Below, piece by piece: positions 1 to 9,170 of a stretch of DNA of 64,000 bases (position 1 is its first letter; every line of letters begins with the position of its first letter). Below the pieces are notes generated by a model. That model worked only from the letters and a program-made list of their open reading frames with translations. It did no database searches and had not been told where the DNA came from. Position numbers and translations under genes: made by a program. Source of the stretch: VBAS01 sp035318985 (GTDB taxonomy: Bacteria > Bacteroidota > Bacteroidia > Chitinophagales > Chitinophagaceae); the NCBI GenBank assembly GCA_035318985.1, contig DATHDP010000096.1, positions 25,242-89,241 on the forward strand. Direction: 5' to 3'.

Positions 1-318
1 AGCATGAAACGGGGAAAAGAAGTTTATATGATCCATTGCCAAAATTGCCATATGGACAATGGGCAGGGAATGGAAGGAGTGAATCCACCATTGGCAAAAA
101 CCACTTATTTAAAAGACGCTAAGAAAAACATTGGTTATATTCTTAATGGGCAAACAGGTGAGATAACTGTAAATGGCAAAAAGTACAATGCCATTATGAA
201 CCCATTGAATTATCTCGATGACAAACAAATAGCAGATGTATTGAATTATGTTCGCAATAGTTGGGGAAATAAATATCCAATTGTAACTCCTGCGCAGGTA
301 AAAGCAGAAAGAAAATAA
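1..318 (+). CDS. c-type cytochrome, C-terminal part (5' end outside window)
   Basis: This is the end of a small monohaem cytochrome c. The haem motif CQNCH lies about 13 residues after the first visible Met, and a Met in the MNPLNYLDD segment is a plausible axial ligand. The frame is open to the left edge and no signal peptide is visible, so the true start is probably upstream. It converges on the molybdenum-hydroxylase genes. Cytochromes often accept electrons from such dehydrogenases, so a partnership is possible but is inferred only from position. A strong terminator follows at 344-387. Confidence 0.85.
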   Translation, partial: SMKRGKEVYMIHCQNCHMDNGQGMEGVNPPLAKTTYLKDAKKNIGYILNGQTGEITVNGKKYNAIMNPLNYLDDKQIADVLNYVRNSWGNKYPIVTPAQVKAERK

Positions 319-343
319 AATAAGGAGACACAAGTTTCAAGCG

Positions 344-387
344 ACAAGGCACAAGGAATAACCGCTTGTGCCTTGTTTCTTTTTTCT
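344..387 (+). terminator. Rho-independent terminator of the cytochrome gene
   Basis: A perfect 12-bp stem (344-355 with 365-376) and a 9-nt loop are followed by a T-rich tract. It lies 26 bases after the cytochrome stop and before the convergent molybdopterin subunit gene. Confidence 0.85.
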
Positions 388-399
388 TGTACCTTCTCC

Positions 400-2568
400 T
401 TATACTTCGTTGATATTAAAAGGTAGTTTTCTTATTCTTTTTCCTGTAAGATCAAAGATCGCATTGCATAATGCAGGTGCAAATGGAGGCAACCCTGGTT
501 CACCAACGCCGCCTGGCTTTTCATCATTCTCCATTATATGCACTTCTATTTCAGGAATCTCATTAATTCGTGGCATTTTATATTGGTGAAAATTTGTCTC
601 TACTGCTTTGCCATCCATGAAATGTATTTCATGAACTGCTGCTGCTCCATAAGCCATTACAATACTTCCTTCTACCTGTGCACGAACAATATCAGGATTC
701 ACATACCAACCGCAATCCATCACTGCCCACACTTTATCGATCTTTATTTTGCCATCTGCTTTTTTGGAAACTTTCACTACTTCACCTACAATGCTTTTAA
801 AGCATTCGGTGATCGCTACACCATAACCCTCATATTTTTTCTTAGAAGCCCAGCCACTCACATCCCGAAGTTTCTCTGCCAACAAGCGATATCTTTCGTT
901 TGAAAAATGATTCATACGAAACTCCAATGGATCTTTGCCAGCTTTCACGGCCAATTCATCCATAAAACTTTCATAGGCAAACGCATTTGTCGATGAATAC
1001 ACGGAGCGCCACCACATCACTGGTATTGGCGATTCCGTAGGCACATCACCAAAACTATAGTGTGGAATACTTTCGAAATATGTTTCTAAAAAGCCTTCTG
1101 TAGTGCTGGTATTAAAAGCAGTCTTGTCAGGATTTGGTGACCATTGGTGATCCATGTTTTGCGCCGCCATCTTTGCCTGGAAAGAATTTATCCTTTCACC
1201 ATCTAAACTCCCTTTACATTCATATACAGCACCCGGACGGAATGGTCCCTGTGTCATATCATCTTCTCTTGTCCAAACAACCTGTACAGGAGCATTCATT
1301 TCTTTTGAAAGCAAAACAGGTTCATAAGTATAATCAGTAAATGCTTTTCTACCAAAGCCGCCACCCAGGAAAGTCATATTCACTTTTACATTTTCAGGGC
1401 TTAGCTTCAGTCTTCCAGAAATATCCCGTTGAACCCAGTCCGGTCCCTGTATAGGTCCCCATACTTCAACTTTATCTCCTTGTACATGTGCAGTACAAGT
1501 TAATGGTTCCATACAGGCATGTGCTTCGTAAGGAGTTTCATAAATGGCTTCAACTTTATTTTCTGTTCTTTCAAAAACACCATCTGCATTGCCGCCTGAT
1601 CGTTGAGACAAAGCATGTTTCTTCAGGTCTTCTTTCATTCGGGCATACAGTTGGTCAGTATTTAAACGTTCAATACGCATATCATCCCATTCAACTTTTA
1701 ATGCTTTCCGCCCTTCCAATGCAGCCCACAGTGAATCCGCGATCACAGCGACACCTTCTCTTTCAACTGCAAATACAGGGGCTGTTGTTTTCAACACTTT
1801 TTTTACACCAGGAACTTTCATGGTTGCGGAATCATCAAAGCTTTTCACTTTTCCTTTAAAACGAGGATTACGTTCGATAACGGCATACAACATTCCCGGT
1901 AGTTTTACATCCAAACCAAATTCTGCTTTACCATTTATTTTATTGGGATTGTCCTGTCTTGGTAATGGCTTACCTATGATCTTGTAGTCTTCACGTCTTT
2001 TAAGTTTTACTTCTTTGGGAGGAGTAAGTTTTGATGCATCTTCAACCAATTCACCATAACCAAATTTTTTGCCAGTTGGTTTATGAATAACAAAACCATT
2101 CTCAGCATAACAATCATTCTTATTTACATTCCATTTTTTTGCAGCAGCTTCTATCAGCATTTCTCTTGCTGTTGCGCCAGTTTGCAATAAAGATTTATAA
2201 GAGCCACGAACTGTCGAGCTTCCACCAGTGATCTGGCTACCGAATTTAGATGGATGACCTGGCGCAAATGCAATATTTACTTCATCCAAAGACACTTCAA
2301 GTTCTTCAGCGATCATTTGAGGAACAGCCTGGAAAGAACCTTGTCCCATTTCAGAACGATGATTCAATATCGTCACCTTGCCGGTTTTATCGATAGATAT
2401 CCATGCAGTGAGCTCAATACCCTGCTCGGCTGCTTTTTGTGCAGTAAAAATTTCTGCTGCTTCATTTGCCAAACCAGGCATTGCATAACCAATGGTTAAT
2501 GCGGCACCAGTCATACTACCGAGACGAATAAAATTTCTGCGTGATAAATTTTTATCTGTCGTTTGCAT
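400..2568 (-). CDS. Tat-exported molybdopterin-binding subunit, IorB-like xanthine dehydrogenase family
   Basis: Large catalytic subunit of a periplasmic molybdenum hydroxylase, related to isoquinoline 1-oxidoreductase beta subunit and aldehyde dehydrogenases. The N-terminus has a twin-arginine signal (SRRNFIR at about residues 9-15, then a hydrophobic stretch). Cofactor-loop motifs SEMGQGSFQ and GGGFGRKAF are present, and a C-terminal GVGEPGLPP segment carries the family's catalytic Glu. At 722 aa it has the normal length of the single-chain IorB type. It follows the 2Fe-2S subunit gene with a 17-bp gap. The substrate cannot be read from sequence; aldehydes or N-heterocycles are typical for the family. 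Confidence 0.92.
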   Translation of the reverse strand: MQTTDKNLSRRNFIRLGSMTGAALTIGYAMPGLANEAAEIFTAQKAAEQGIELTAWISIDKTGKVTILNHRSEMGQGSFQAVPQMIAEELEVSLDEVNIAFAPGHPSKFGSQITGGSSTVRGSYKSLLQTGATAREMLIEAAAKKWNVNKNDCYAENGFVIHKPTGKKFGYGELVEDASKLTPPKEVKLKRREDYKIIGKPLPRQDNPNKINGKAEFGLDVKLPGMLYAVIERNPRFKGKVKSFDDSATMKVPGVKKVLKTTAPVFAVEREGVAVIADSLWAALEGRKALKVEWDDMRIERLNTDQLYARMKEDLKKHALSQRSGGNADGVFERTENKVEAIYETPYEAHACMEPLTCTAHVQGDKVEVWGPIQGPDWVQRDISGRLKLSPENVKVNMTFLGGGFGRKAFTDYTYEPVLLSKEMNAPVQVVWTREDDMTQGPFRPGAVYECKGSLDGERINSFQAKMAAQNMDHQWSPNPDKTAFNTSTTEGFLETYFESIPHYSFGDVPTESPIPVMWWRSVYSSTNAFAYESFMDELAVKAGKDPLEFRMNHFSNERYRLLAEKLRDVSGWASKKKYEGYGVAITECFKSIVGEVVKVSKKADGKIKIDKVWAVMDCGWYVNPDIVRAQVEGSIVMAYGAAAVHEIHFMDGKAVETNFHQYKMPRINEIPEIEVHIMENDEKPGGVGEPGLPPFAPALCNAIFDLTGKRIRKLPFNINEV

Positions 2569-2585
2569 GTCAATTCAGTTTTAAA

Positions 2586-3059
2586 TTAATTAGAAGCTTT
2601 TGCCATCATCTGTGCAGCTGTTTTTATCGCCTTGCGAATACGAGGGTATGTTCCGCAACGACAAATATTTCCTACCATCGCATTATCAATATCCTGGTCT
2701 GTTGGATTTGGAATGCGTTTCAGCAAAGCCGCTGCCGCCATGATCTGCCCGCTCTGACAATAACCACATTGAGGAACTTGTTCAGCGATCCATGCTTTTT
2801 GAACTGCATGTGTGTTATCATCCGAAAGGCCTTCAATAGTTGTGATCGTTTGTTTTGCAGCAGATGAAACTGGTAACGTGCATGAGCGAACAGGATTGCC
2901 ATTTAAATGCACGGTGCATGCGCCGCATTGCGCCATGCCACAACCGTATTTCGTTCCGTGAAGACCCGCCAGGTCACGAATGACCCATAGCAAAGGCATT
3001 TTGGGATCTGCTTCTACTTTATAAGTTTTTCCATTAATGGATAAATTGTAAGATGCCAT
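2586..3059 (-). CDS. (2Fe-2S)-binding subunit, IorA-like
   Basis: Small electron-transfer subunit of the molybdenum hydroxylase, 157 aa. The N-terminal plant-type ferredoxin domain has the CGMAQCGAC cluster plus a later Cys, and the C-terminal domain has CGYCQSG and CRCGTY for the second 2Fe-2S cluster. No export signal is visible, so it probably crosses as a folded complex on the Tat signal of its partner, as known for this family. It is first in a two-gene operon. Confidence 0.95.
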   Translation of the reverse strand: MASYNLSINGKTYKVEADPKMPLLWVIRDLAGLHGTKYGCGMAQCGACTVHLNGNPVRSCTLPVSSAAKQTITTIEGLSDDNTHAVQKAWIAEQVPQCGYCQSGQIMAAAALLKRIPNPTDQDIDNAMVGNICRCGTYPRIRKAIKTAAQMMAKASN

Positions 3060-3174
3060 AACAATTAGTTTGATAAATAGACTATTAAGTTACGAATTAC
3101 CCGATTTACTCAGTAGGAAATTATTCAAGCCTATTCCCAACAACGATTTCTAATTATTAAAGATTCTGCTAAAG

Positions 3175-3195
3175 CCCCTTCCCGGAGGGAAGGGG
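3175..3195. repeat. G/C palindromic interspersed repeat, copy R1
   Basis: CCCCTTCCC and GGGAAGGGG form a perfect 9-bp inverted repeat with a 3-base centre. A related, shorter form is at 51508-51527. It lies in the 256-bp gap between the divergent 2Fe-2S subunit and xdhC genes. Apart from R1 and R2 that gap shows no gene. Confidence 0.7.
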
Positions 3196-3285
3196 AGAAA
3201 TAGTTTTATATTTGATATGCTATTCTTACAGTACATTTTTTACAAATGATGAGTTTGATTATTATTAAAAGAGAAATTTAAATCT

Positions 3286-3312
3286 AAGTTCCCCCTTAGG
3301 GGGACAGGGGGC
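3286..3312. repeat. G/C palindromic interspersed repeat, copy R2, next to the xdhC start
   Basis: CCCCC-TTA-GGGGG is followed by ACAGGGGG, ending three bases before the xdhC ATG. It is the reverse orientation of copy R3 at 6666-6700. Being so close to the start codon, it probably shapes the 5' leader of xdhC. Confidence 0.7.
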
Positions 3313-3315
3313 TTT

Positions 3316-4476
3316 ATGAAAGAGATCCGTGATATTATAAAGGCATTTGATGAAGCACAGAAATTGGGAAAACAAACAGCTTTGGCAACGGTAGTGCATG
3401 TCGAAGGTTCATCTTATAGAAGACCCGGAGCCAGGATGTTGATAGAAGATGACGGACAATTAACTGGTGCTATTAGCGGCGGTTGTTTGGAAGGAGATGC
3501 CTTGCGTAAAGCCTTGCTGGTAATGACGGAAAAGAGATCAAGACTTGTTACTTATGATACAATGGACGATGATGATGCAAAATTTGGAGTAGGACTTGGT
3601 TGTAATGGCATTATCCAGGTGCTGATAGAGCCTATTGATATTTCAAATCAAGATAATCCAATTCAATATTTGAAAAAGATAAACGAGAAAAGACAATCAG
3701 CAGCATTGGTTACTTTATTTTCTCTGCAGGATAGAAAGGCCCCTCAATATGGAACCTGTTTGTTATTAAAGGAAAATGGAGATCTTGTCCAACACGTTCC
3801 TGTTTTAAAAGATGTTTTATTTGCTGATGCGAATGAAGTATTGATAAATCAAGTCTCTTCTTTTAAAAATTATACTTCGGATGATCACAATATCACAGCC
3901 TTTATTGAAGTAATAAAGCCACCCGTTTCAATTATTATTATTGGCGCAGGAAATGATGTAATGCCAGTAGTGAATATGGCTGACATTCTTGGTTGGGAAA
4001 CCACAGTGGTAGAGGGAAGGGCTAATTATGCAAAACAGGAAAGGTTTGTGAGTGCTTGCCAGGTGCTGGTGGCAAGACCTGAAAATGTGTTGGAACAAAT
4101 TGTTATTGATGAGCATACTGTTTTCCTGCTAATGACTCACAACTATAATTATGATATGGCGATGCTGAAACAATTGCTGGGGAAAAATGTAGTATACATA
4201 GGAATGTTAGGGCCAAAGAAAAAAAGAGAAAGAATGCTGAATGAATTGGAAGATGAAGGACTAAATTTTACCGAACAACAATTATCTGCCCTTCATAGTC
4301 CTGTTGGCCTGGATATCGGCGCTGAAACTTCTGAAGAAATTGCTTTATCTATTTTGGCGGAGGTCAAAGCAATGTTTGCTAATAAAGATGTACAATCATT
4401 GCGAAAGATTAAAGAAGTGATACATGCCCGTTCAGCCACTATAATTGAAGAAGTGAAACTGACTTCAAAACAATAA
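3316..4476 (+). CDS. xdhC: XdhC family molybdenum-cofactor insertion/sulfuration factor
   Basis: Maturation chaperone for molybdenum hydroxylases. XdhC-family proteins bind the cofactor, help put on the terminal sulfur and deliver it to the apoenzyme. The N-terminal XdhC/CoxI domain shows GSSYRRPGARM and the GAISGGCLEGD segment. The C-terminal Rossmann half begins at IIIIGAGNDV, around residue 210. The 386-aa length is normal. It is directly followed, with no intergenic base, by mocA. The nearby IorA/IorB-like enzyme is the obvious client. Confidence 0.93.
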   Translation: MKEIRDIIKAFDEAQKLGKQTALATVVHVEGSSYRRPGARMLIEDDGQLTGAISGGCLEGDALRKALLVMTEKRSRLVTYDTMDDDDAKFGVGLGCNGIIQVLIEPIDISNQDNPIQYLKKINEKRQSAALVTLFSLQDRKAPQYGTCLLLKENGDLVQHVPVLKDVLFADANEVLINQVSSFKNYTSDDHNITAFIEVIKPPVSIIIIGAGNDVMPVVNMADILGWETTVVEGRANYAKQERFVSACQVLVARPENVLEQIVIDEHTVFLLMTHNYNYDMAMLKQLLGKNVVYIGMLGPKKKRERMLNELEDEGLNFTEQQLSALHSPVGLDIGAETSEEIALSILAEVKAMFANKDVQSLRKIKEVIHARSATIIEEVKLTSKQ

Positions 4477-5076
4477 ATGCCATCAGTAAATAATATAGGA
4501 ATTGTTATTCTCGCCGCAGGGTCATCTACACGATTGGGCAAGCCAAAACAATTATTGCCATACGATAATAAAAATTTATTACAGCAAACAGTTGATGCGG
4601 CAGTTTATTCTAATGCAAATTCAGTGATCGTTGTATTGGGAGCCAGTGCAGATTTGATCTCAAAGGAAATTGATAAGATGAATGCTCATATTATAGAAAA
4701 CAAAGAATGGGAAGAGGGAATGGCATCCTCGATACGAATCGGGTTGAATACTTTACAGAAAATTTCTCCCTTGGCCGAAGCAGTAATTTTTATGGTTTGC
4801 GACCAGCCATATGTTTCTTCGTCTTTATTAAATGATTTGATACATACACAAAAGGAAACAGGCAAATCGATTGTTACCTGTAATTATGGAGAAGCAATTG
4901 GCCCGCCTGCACTTTTTCATAAATCTTTATTTAATGAATTGATGCAATTAAAAGGTGATGCCGGTGCAAGAAAGATCATTCAACAACACAGTGATCAAGT
5001 TGCTACTATCTTATTTACGAAAGGGAAATTTGATATTGATACTAATGAAGATTATGAAGCGTTGAAAAATTCATGA
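4477..5076 (+). CDS. mocA: Molybdenum cofactor cytidylyltransferase-like NTP transferase
   Basis: MobA/MocA-like nucleotidyltransferase of 199 aa. It has the GT-A nucleotide motif LAAGSSTRLGKPKQLL at residues 12-27, the metal-site segment VCDQPYVS and the family signature GPPALFHKSLF. MocA joins CTP to Mo-molybdopterin to give the cytosine dinucleotide cofactor of Mo hydroxylases, and linkage to xdhC supports MocA over MobA. The ATG touches the xdhC stop codon, so coupling is likely. It ends 7 bases from the convergent CoxG-like gene. Confidence 0.88.
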   Translation: MPSVNNIGIVILAAGSSTRLGKPKQLLPYDNKNLLQQTVDAAVYSNANSVIVVLGASADLISKEIDKMNAHIIENKEWEEGMASSIRIGLNTLQKISPLAEAVIFMVCDQPYVSSSLLNDLIHTQKETGKSIVTCNYGEAIGPPALFHKSLFNELMQLKGDAGARKIIQQHSDQVATILFTKGKFDIDTNEDYEALKNS

Positions 5077-5083
5077 TCATCGA

Positions 5084-5539
5084 TTATTTACCCGCCTGCT
5101 GCTTTGCTAGTTCATGATCAAGATTAGTAAAGAATTGTTTAGTTAACATGTCAGTAACACCCCCTAAAATTTTTTCACCCATCATTTTCATTAAACCGCT
5201 GATCGTTACTTCACCACTAAAAGCAACCTCTGTTTCGTTAACAGATATTGGCATCAATTCGATCTTCATAACGGAATTGACTGTGCCAATTTTATTATGT
5301 TGCTGAGCTTTGAGAGTAAATGATCTTTGATGGCTTATATCCTCCATTTGCATATCACCGCTAAACTCGCCGCTAACGGGTCCGAACTTTACCTCCAGTG
5401 TGGATTTGTAAGTATTCTCCCCTGTTTTTTCCAGTTTTGAAATTCCGGGAACAATTTTTGGAAGTATTTCTATATCCATTAGCATGTTCCATAAGGTTTC
5501 GGGATCTGTTTCTACATTGCGCTTTCCTTTGAGTTCCAT
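5084..5539 (-). CDS. CoxG-like SRPBCC protein
   Basis: A 151-aa START/SRPBCC-fold protein of the carbon monoxide dehydrogenase subunit G (CoxG) family. The family N-terminus (MELKGKRNVETDPETLW) and the glycine-rich SGLMKMMGEKILGG segment near the C-terminus are visible. CoxG homologues are encoded beside molybdenum hydroxylases. In the CO dehydrogenase system CoxG is linked to membrane attachment and quinone access. A role with the IorAB-like enzyme here is inferred from context. Confidence 0.85.
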   Translation of the reverse strand: MELKGKRNVETDPETLWNMLMDIEILPKIVPGISKLEKTGENTYKSTLEVKFGPVSGEFSGDMQMEDISHQRSFTLKAQQHNKIGTVNSVMKIELMPISVNETEVAFSGEVTISGLMKMMGEKILGGVTDMLTKQFFTNLDHELAKQQAGK

Positions 5540-5655
5540 ACCTGTTTGTATATTAATTCATGCAGTATACTTAAAACTGTTGTAATTCCTGCATAGGCTG
5601 AAGGTTTTTACGAATCAAAGACAGAATTAATTAAACATGGCTGCTCAGGAATTGA

Positions 5656-5663
5656 TAAATTTG
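5656..5663 (+). promoter_or_regulatory. Possible -7 element for moaA
   Basis: TAAATTTG matches the Bacteroidota -7 consensus TAnnTTTG and lies 22 bases before the moaA ATG. The -33 position has only a weak match, so the call is tentative. Confidence 0.35.
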
Positions 5664-5684
5664 TTATTCGCCTAAACTCAGGAA

Positions 5685-6665
5685 ATGATCGTTGATAAAT
5701 ATAACAGGGTTCATAACTATCTCCGTATTTCACTGACGGATAATTGCAATCTGCGTTGTTTTTATTGCATGCCGGAAGAGGAGTATGAATTTACACCTGC
5801 TTCAAAGCTGATGCAGAAGGAGGAGATCGAGACGTTATCAAAAATTTTTGTGAGTCTTGGTGTAAGTAAAATTCGATTGACTGGGGGAGAACCGTTGGTA
5901 AGGAAAGATGCTGGCGATATAATAAGATCTTTATCAAAGCTACCGGTCAAATTAACGATCACTACCAACGGATCAAGACTGCATGAGTTTGTAGATATTC
6001 TCGAAGAGTCAGGAGTACATTCTCTGAATATCAGTTTAGATACTTTGCAACCGGAAAAATTTAATCTCATAACAAGAAGGAACCAGTTTCAACAGGTGTA
6101 TGATAATATCCAGCTTTTATTAAAAAGAAATTTTCATATAAAAGTGAATATGGTTGTTATGAAAGGTCTTAATGATAGCGAGATCAATGATTTTGTAGAA
6201 TGGACAAAAGAACAACCCGTGCATGTGCGTTTTATTGAGTTCATGCCTTTTACGGGGAACAGGTGGACAAGCAATAAAGTATTTACTATGCAGGAGATGC
6301 TGGAAGTGATCCGGGAAAAATATGATGTAATAAGATTGCAAGATGAAAAACATGATACATCAAAAGGATATATGGTAACGGGCCACCAGGGAACATTTGC
6401 CATAATCAGTACGATGAGTGCCAACTTTTGTGGCGACTGCAACCGGCTGCGATTAACTGCAGATGGAAAAATGAAAAATTGTTTGTTTGCAGAAAAAGAA
6501 ACAGATCTGTTATCTGCACTCCGAAGAGGGGAAGATGTTATTCCATTGATCCATCAGAACATTCGCAGCAAGGCTAAAGAACTCGGCGGGCAATTCACTG
6601 CAGATTTCGAGCATCTTCATCCGGAAGAAATTCATAATCGAAGCATGATAACAATTGGAGGATAA
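5685..6665 (+). CDS. moaA: GTP 3',8-cyclase MoaA
   Basis: Radical SAM enzyme for the first step of molybdopterin synthesis: GTP to 3',8-cyclo-GTP, later cPMP by MoaC. The N-terminal CNLRCFYC cluster binds the SAM iron-sulfur centre. The C-terminal second cluster has the C-x2-C-x13-C pattern (CGDC...NC), and the essential C-terminal Gly-Gly is present. At 326 aa it is complete. A G/C palindromic repeat begins right after its stop and fills most of the gap to moeA. Confidence 0.96.
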   Translation: MIVDKYNRVHNYLRISLTDNCNLRCFYCMPEEEYEFTPASKLMQKEEIETLSKIFVSLGVSKIRLTGGEPLVRKDAGDIIRSLSKLPVKLTITTNGSRLHEFVDILEESGVHSLNISLDTLQPEKFNLITRRNQFQQVYDNIQLLLKRNFHIKVNMVVMKGLNDSEINDFVEWTKEQPVHVRFIEFMPFTGNRWTSNKVFTMQEMLEVIREKYDVIRLQDEKHDTSKGYMVTGHQGTFAIISTMSANFCGDCNRLRLTADGKMKNCLFAEKETDLLSALRRGEDVIPLIHQNIRSKAKELGGQFTADFEHLHPEEIHNRSMITIGG

Positions 6666-6700
6666 ACCCCCTGTCCCCCTAAAGGGGAAACTTAGATTGA
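6666..6700. repeat. G/C palindromic interspersed repeat, copy R3
   Basis: CCCCC-TGT-CCCCTAAAGGGG followed by AAACTTAGATT. It is the inverse of copy R2 at 3286-3312, which ends TCTAAGTT on its left side, so the shared unit is longer than the palindrome. It starts at the moaA stop and could act as a 3' hairpin. Confidence 0.7.
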
Positions 6701-6716
6701 ATCAATTCTTTTAAAA

Positions 6717-7901
6717 ATGATTTCTGTTCAAGAAGCCAAAAAGATAATTTCAAAAAATCTTTCTTCATTGGAGTCAGTGACTTTGTCATTACAGGATTCA
6801 GCTGGTTTGATATTAGCAGAAGATGTTTATGCTTCAATGGATATTCCTGCTTTTCCTCAATCATCAATGGATGGCTATGCTTTTTCCTTTGAAGGTTGGA
6901 AGAAACACAAGAGATTAAAAATAGCAGGCGAAGTTGCGGCAGGCAGTAATGAAACATTTATTCTTACTCCTGCAAATGCGGTTCGCATTTTCACAGGTGC
7001 AGCAGTTCCTGCAGGTGCCGATACTGTAATAATGCAGGAAAAGATCCAGGTCGAAAATGGAGAATTGAAAATTGAAGATGAAACAATTCAGCAAGGAAAT
7101 AGTGTTAGACTCAGGGGTTCGGAAATAAAAGCTGGCGAATTAGCATTACAAAAAGGGGCTATCTTATCTCCAGCAGCGATTGGTTTTTTAGCAGGTATTG
7201 GTATAACAGAAATAAAAGTTTATCCTAATCCTTCAATAACTATAATTATTACAGGCAATGAATTACAAAAACCGGGTGAACCATTACAGCATGGGCAAGT
7301 GTACGAGTCAAATTCTTTTGCATTAAAAGCAGTTTTGCAACAATTGCATATCAATGATATTAAAATTCTATATGCCATCGATAGGCATGAGGTAGTAACT
7401 GGAACTTTAAAAAAAGCATTAGAGCAAGCTGATGTAGTTTTGTTAACTGGTGGTATCAGCGTTGGTGATTATGATTTTGTATTGCGGTCAGCAACCGAAT
7501 GTGGTGTTGAAAAATTATTCCATAAAATAAAGCAACGGCCCGGCAAGCCATTATATTTTGGAAAGAAAGAAAACAAATTGGTTTTTGGATTGCCCGGCAA
7601 CCCTTCTTCTGTATTAACCTGTTTTTACCAGTATGTAATTCCCGCACTAGAAAAATTATCCAAAAGAAAAATGGGGTTGCAAACTTTACAGGTCCCTTTG
7701 GAAAGATCTTTTAAAAAAGCTGCTGGGCTGACCCATTTTCTCAAAGGTTTTTATAATGGTAAAACGGCAGTCCCACTGGATGCCCAGGAATCTTTTCGTC
7801 TCAGCTCGTTTGCCAAAGCCAATTGCCTGATCCGGGTTGACGAAGACACAACAACTTTGAACGAAGGTGAATTGGTTGATGTATATTTATTGCCACAATA
7901 A
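6717..7901 (+). CDS. moeA: Molybdopterin molybdenumtransferase MoeA
   Basis: Inserts molybdate into adenylylated molybdopterin. Typical 394-aa MoeA: N-terminal domain with SSMDGYAF, a central RIFTGAAVPAGAD segment, the TGGISVGDYDF loop, GLPGNPSSV, and a C-terminal beta-barrel domain. It sits between moaA and the TauE-like permease gene, whose GTG start is only 5 bases past the moeA stop, suggesting one transcript. Confidence 0.95.
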   Translation: MISVQEAKKIISKNLSSLESVTLSLQDSAGLILAEDVYASMDIPAFPQSSMDGYAFSFEGWKKHKRLKIAGEVAAGSNETFILTPANAVRIFTGAAVPAGADTVIMQEKIQVENGELKIEDETIQQGNSVRLRGSEIKAGELALQKGAILSPAAIGFLAGIGITEIKVYPNPSITIIITGNELQKPGEPLQHGQVYESNSFALKAVLQQLHINDIKILYAIDRHEVVTGTLKKALEQADVVLLTGGISVGDYDFVLRSATECGVEKLFHKIKQRPGKPLYFGKKENKLVFGLPGNPSSVLTCFYQYVIPALEKLSKRKMGLQTLQVPLERSFKKAAGLTHFLKGFYNGKTAVPLDAQESFRLSSFAKANCLIRVDEDTTTLNEGELVDVYLLPQ

Positions 7902-7906
7902 TTCTG

Positions 7907-8644
7907 GTGGAAAGTCTTATTCTTTTTTATATACTATTATTTCTTGTAGCATTTTTATATTCATCCGTTGGGCATGGAGGCGCCAGTGGATACCTGGCCC
8001 TGATGGCTCTCTTCAGTATTACACCAGATGTAATGAAACCGACAGCCTTGTTGCTGAATCTTTTTGTATCACTGACATCGTTTATTCAATTCTACCGCGG
8101 AAAGCATTTTAACTGGAAAATATTTTTCCCATTTGCGATCACATCGGTACCAATGGCTTTTGTTGGTGGGATGATAAGTGTAGATGATCACGTTTATAAA
8201 AAAATACTTGGTATATTATTGATAATACCTATTGTAAGGTTTTTATTTTTTGGAAACATCAAGGTGGAAGAAATAAAAAAACCAAACTTCATCTTATCTC
8301 TAATTATTGGTGCTGCTATTGGCTTTCTTTCAGGGCTTATCGGGATTGGTGGAGGGATCATCTTATCGCCTGTCTTGTTGTTATTAAAGTGGGCAGACAT
8401 GAAAAAAACTGCTGCTATCAGCGCTATTTTCATTTTTGTCAATTCATTGTCAGGTCTTGCCGGGCAATTACAAAAAGGAATTAATTTCAGTACTGACATG
8501 TACGCATATGTTGCGGTGGCTTTCGTGGGAGGATTATGCGGCGCATATTTTGGCTCATTAAAACTAAATCAGATTTTTTTAAAATATTTATTGGCGATCG
8601 TTTTGATCATCGCGTCGTATAAATTACTATTTACATCAGCTTAA
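7907..8644 (+). CDS. TauE/SafE-type sulfite/anion permease (GTG start)
   Basis: A 245-aa membrane protein of the TauE/SafE family with about eight hydrophobic segments and the glycine-rich repeats SVGHGGASGY and LIGIGGGII. The start is GTG at 7907; no ATG precedes the first membrane helix. Family members move sulfite, sulfonates or related organosulfur anions. Its place inside the molybdopterin cluster is suggestive, because no molybdate ABC transporter is present in the window, but molybdate transport by this family is not established. Confidence 0.85.
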   Translation: MESLILFYILLFLVAFLYSSVGHGGASGYLALMALFSITPDVMKPTALLLNLFVSLTSFIQFYRGKHFNWKIFFPFAITSVPMAFVGGMISVDDHVYKKILGILLIIPIVRFLFFGNIKVEEIKKPNFILSLIIGAAIGFLSGLIGIGGGIILSPVLLLLKWADMKKTAAISAIFIFVNSLSGLAGQLQKGINFSTDMYAYVAVAFVGGLCGAYFGSLKLNQIFLKYLLAIVLIIASYKLLFTSA

Positions 8645-8654
8645 ATTAAACTTT

Positions 8655-9170
8655 ATGAGATCGATCCTTTTCCTGGTTTTTGCGTTTACTGTTTTTTCTG
8701 CATCGGCGCAGAAGGAAAGTATTCCTACCACTGAAAACTTTTCTATTGAAGGAAAAGTAAAGAAAGGCCTGACTGTTTCACTAGCTGATCTTTCTTCTTA
8801 CAAATCTTATTCAGTGGACAGCATTGTGATCACCAATCATCTTGGCGAAAGAAGAAGCAGTTTAAAAAATGTGAAAGGAGTTCTGTTAAAAGATATTTTG
8901 GGTAAAATTGAAATAGATGCAGAAACCCCAAAAGTATTGAGCGAGTATTACTTTGTTTGTATTGCATCGGATAATTATAAAGTTGTTTTTTCATGGAATG
9001 AGATATTCAACAGTGATACGGGTAAATCTGTTTATATTATAATAGCACAAGATGGAAAACCAGCAACTGGGTTAGATAATAGGATTGCTCTTGTTTCACC
9101 CAAAGATCAGATGACGGGTCGCAGATATGTAAAGGGGTTGCAGAAAATAGTTGTTGAAAGAGTTAAATGA
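8655..9170 (+). CDS. Exported small protein with sulfite-oxidase-type molybdopterin-binding fold
   Basis: A 171-aa protein with a signal peptide (MRSILFLVFAFTVFSASAQ). The body resembles a minimal oxidoreductase molybdopterin-binding domain: a short ADL segment, then KNVKGVLLKDIL and a C-terminal DNRIALVSPKD stretch. The Cys that binds Mo in sulfite oxidases is normally just before the conserved G-V-x-L-x-D-L-L motif; here that stretch reads TNHLGERRSSLKN, with no Cys. It may bind another ligand or have lost activity. It follows the TauE gene by 10 bp and overlaps the convergent PPOX gene by 8 bp. Confidence 0.65.
   Translation: MRSILFLVFAFTVFSASAQKESIPTTENFSIEGKVKKGLTVSLADLSSYKSYSVDSIVITNHLGERRSSLKNVKGVLLKDILGKIEIDAETPKVLSEYYFVCIASDNYKVVFSWNEIFNSDTGKSVYIIIAQDGKPATGLDNRIALVSPKDQMTGRRYVKGLQKIVVERVK

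Noticed and set aside
538..903. 121-residue frame antisense to the IorB-like gene
   Set aside because: It has no recognisable domain and lies wholly within a strongly conserved gene on the other strand. The many similar shadow frames across the window were left out for the same reason.
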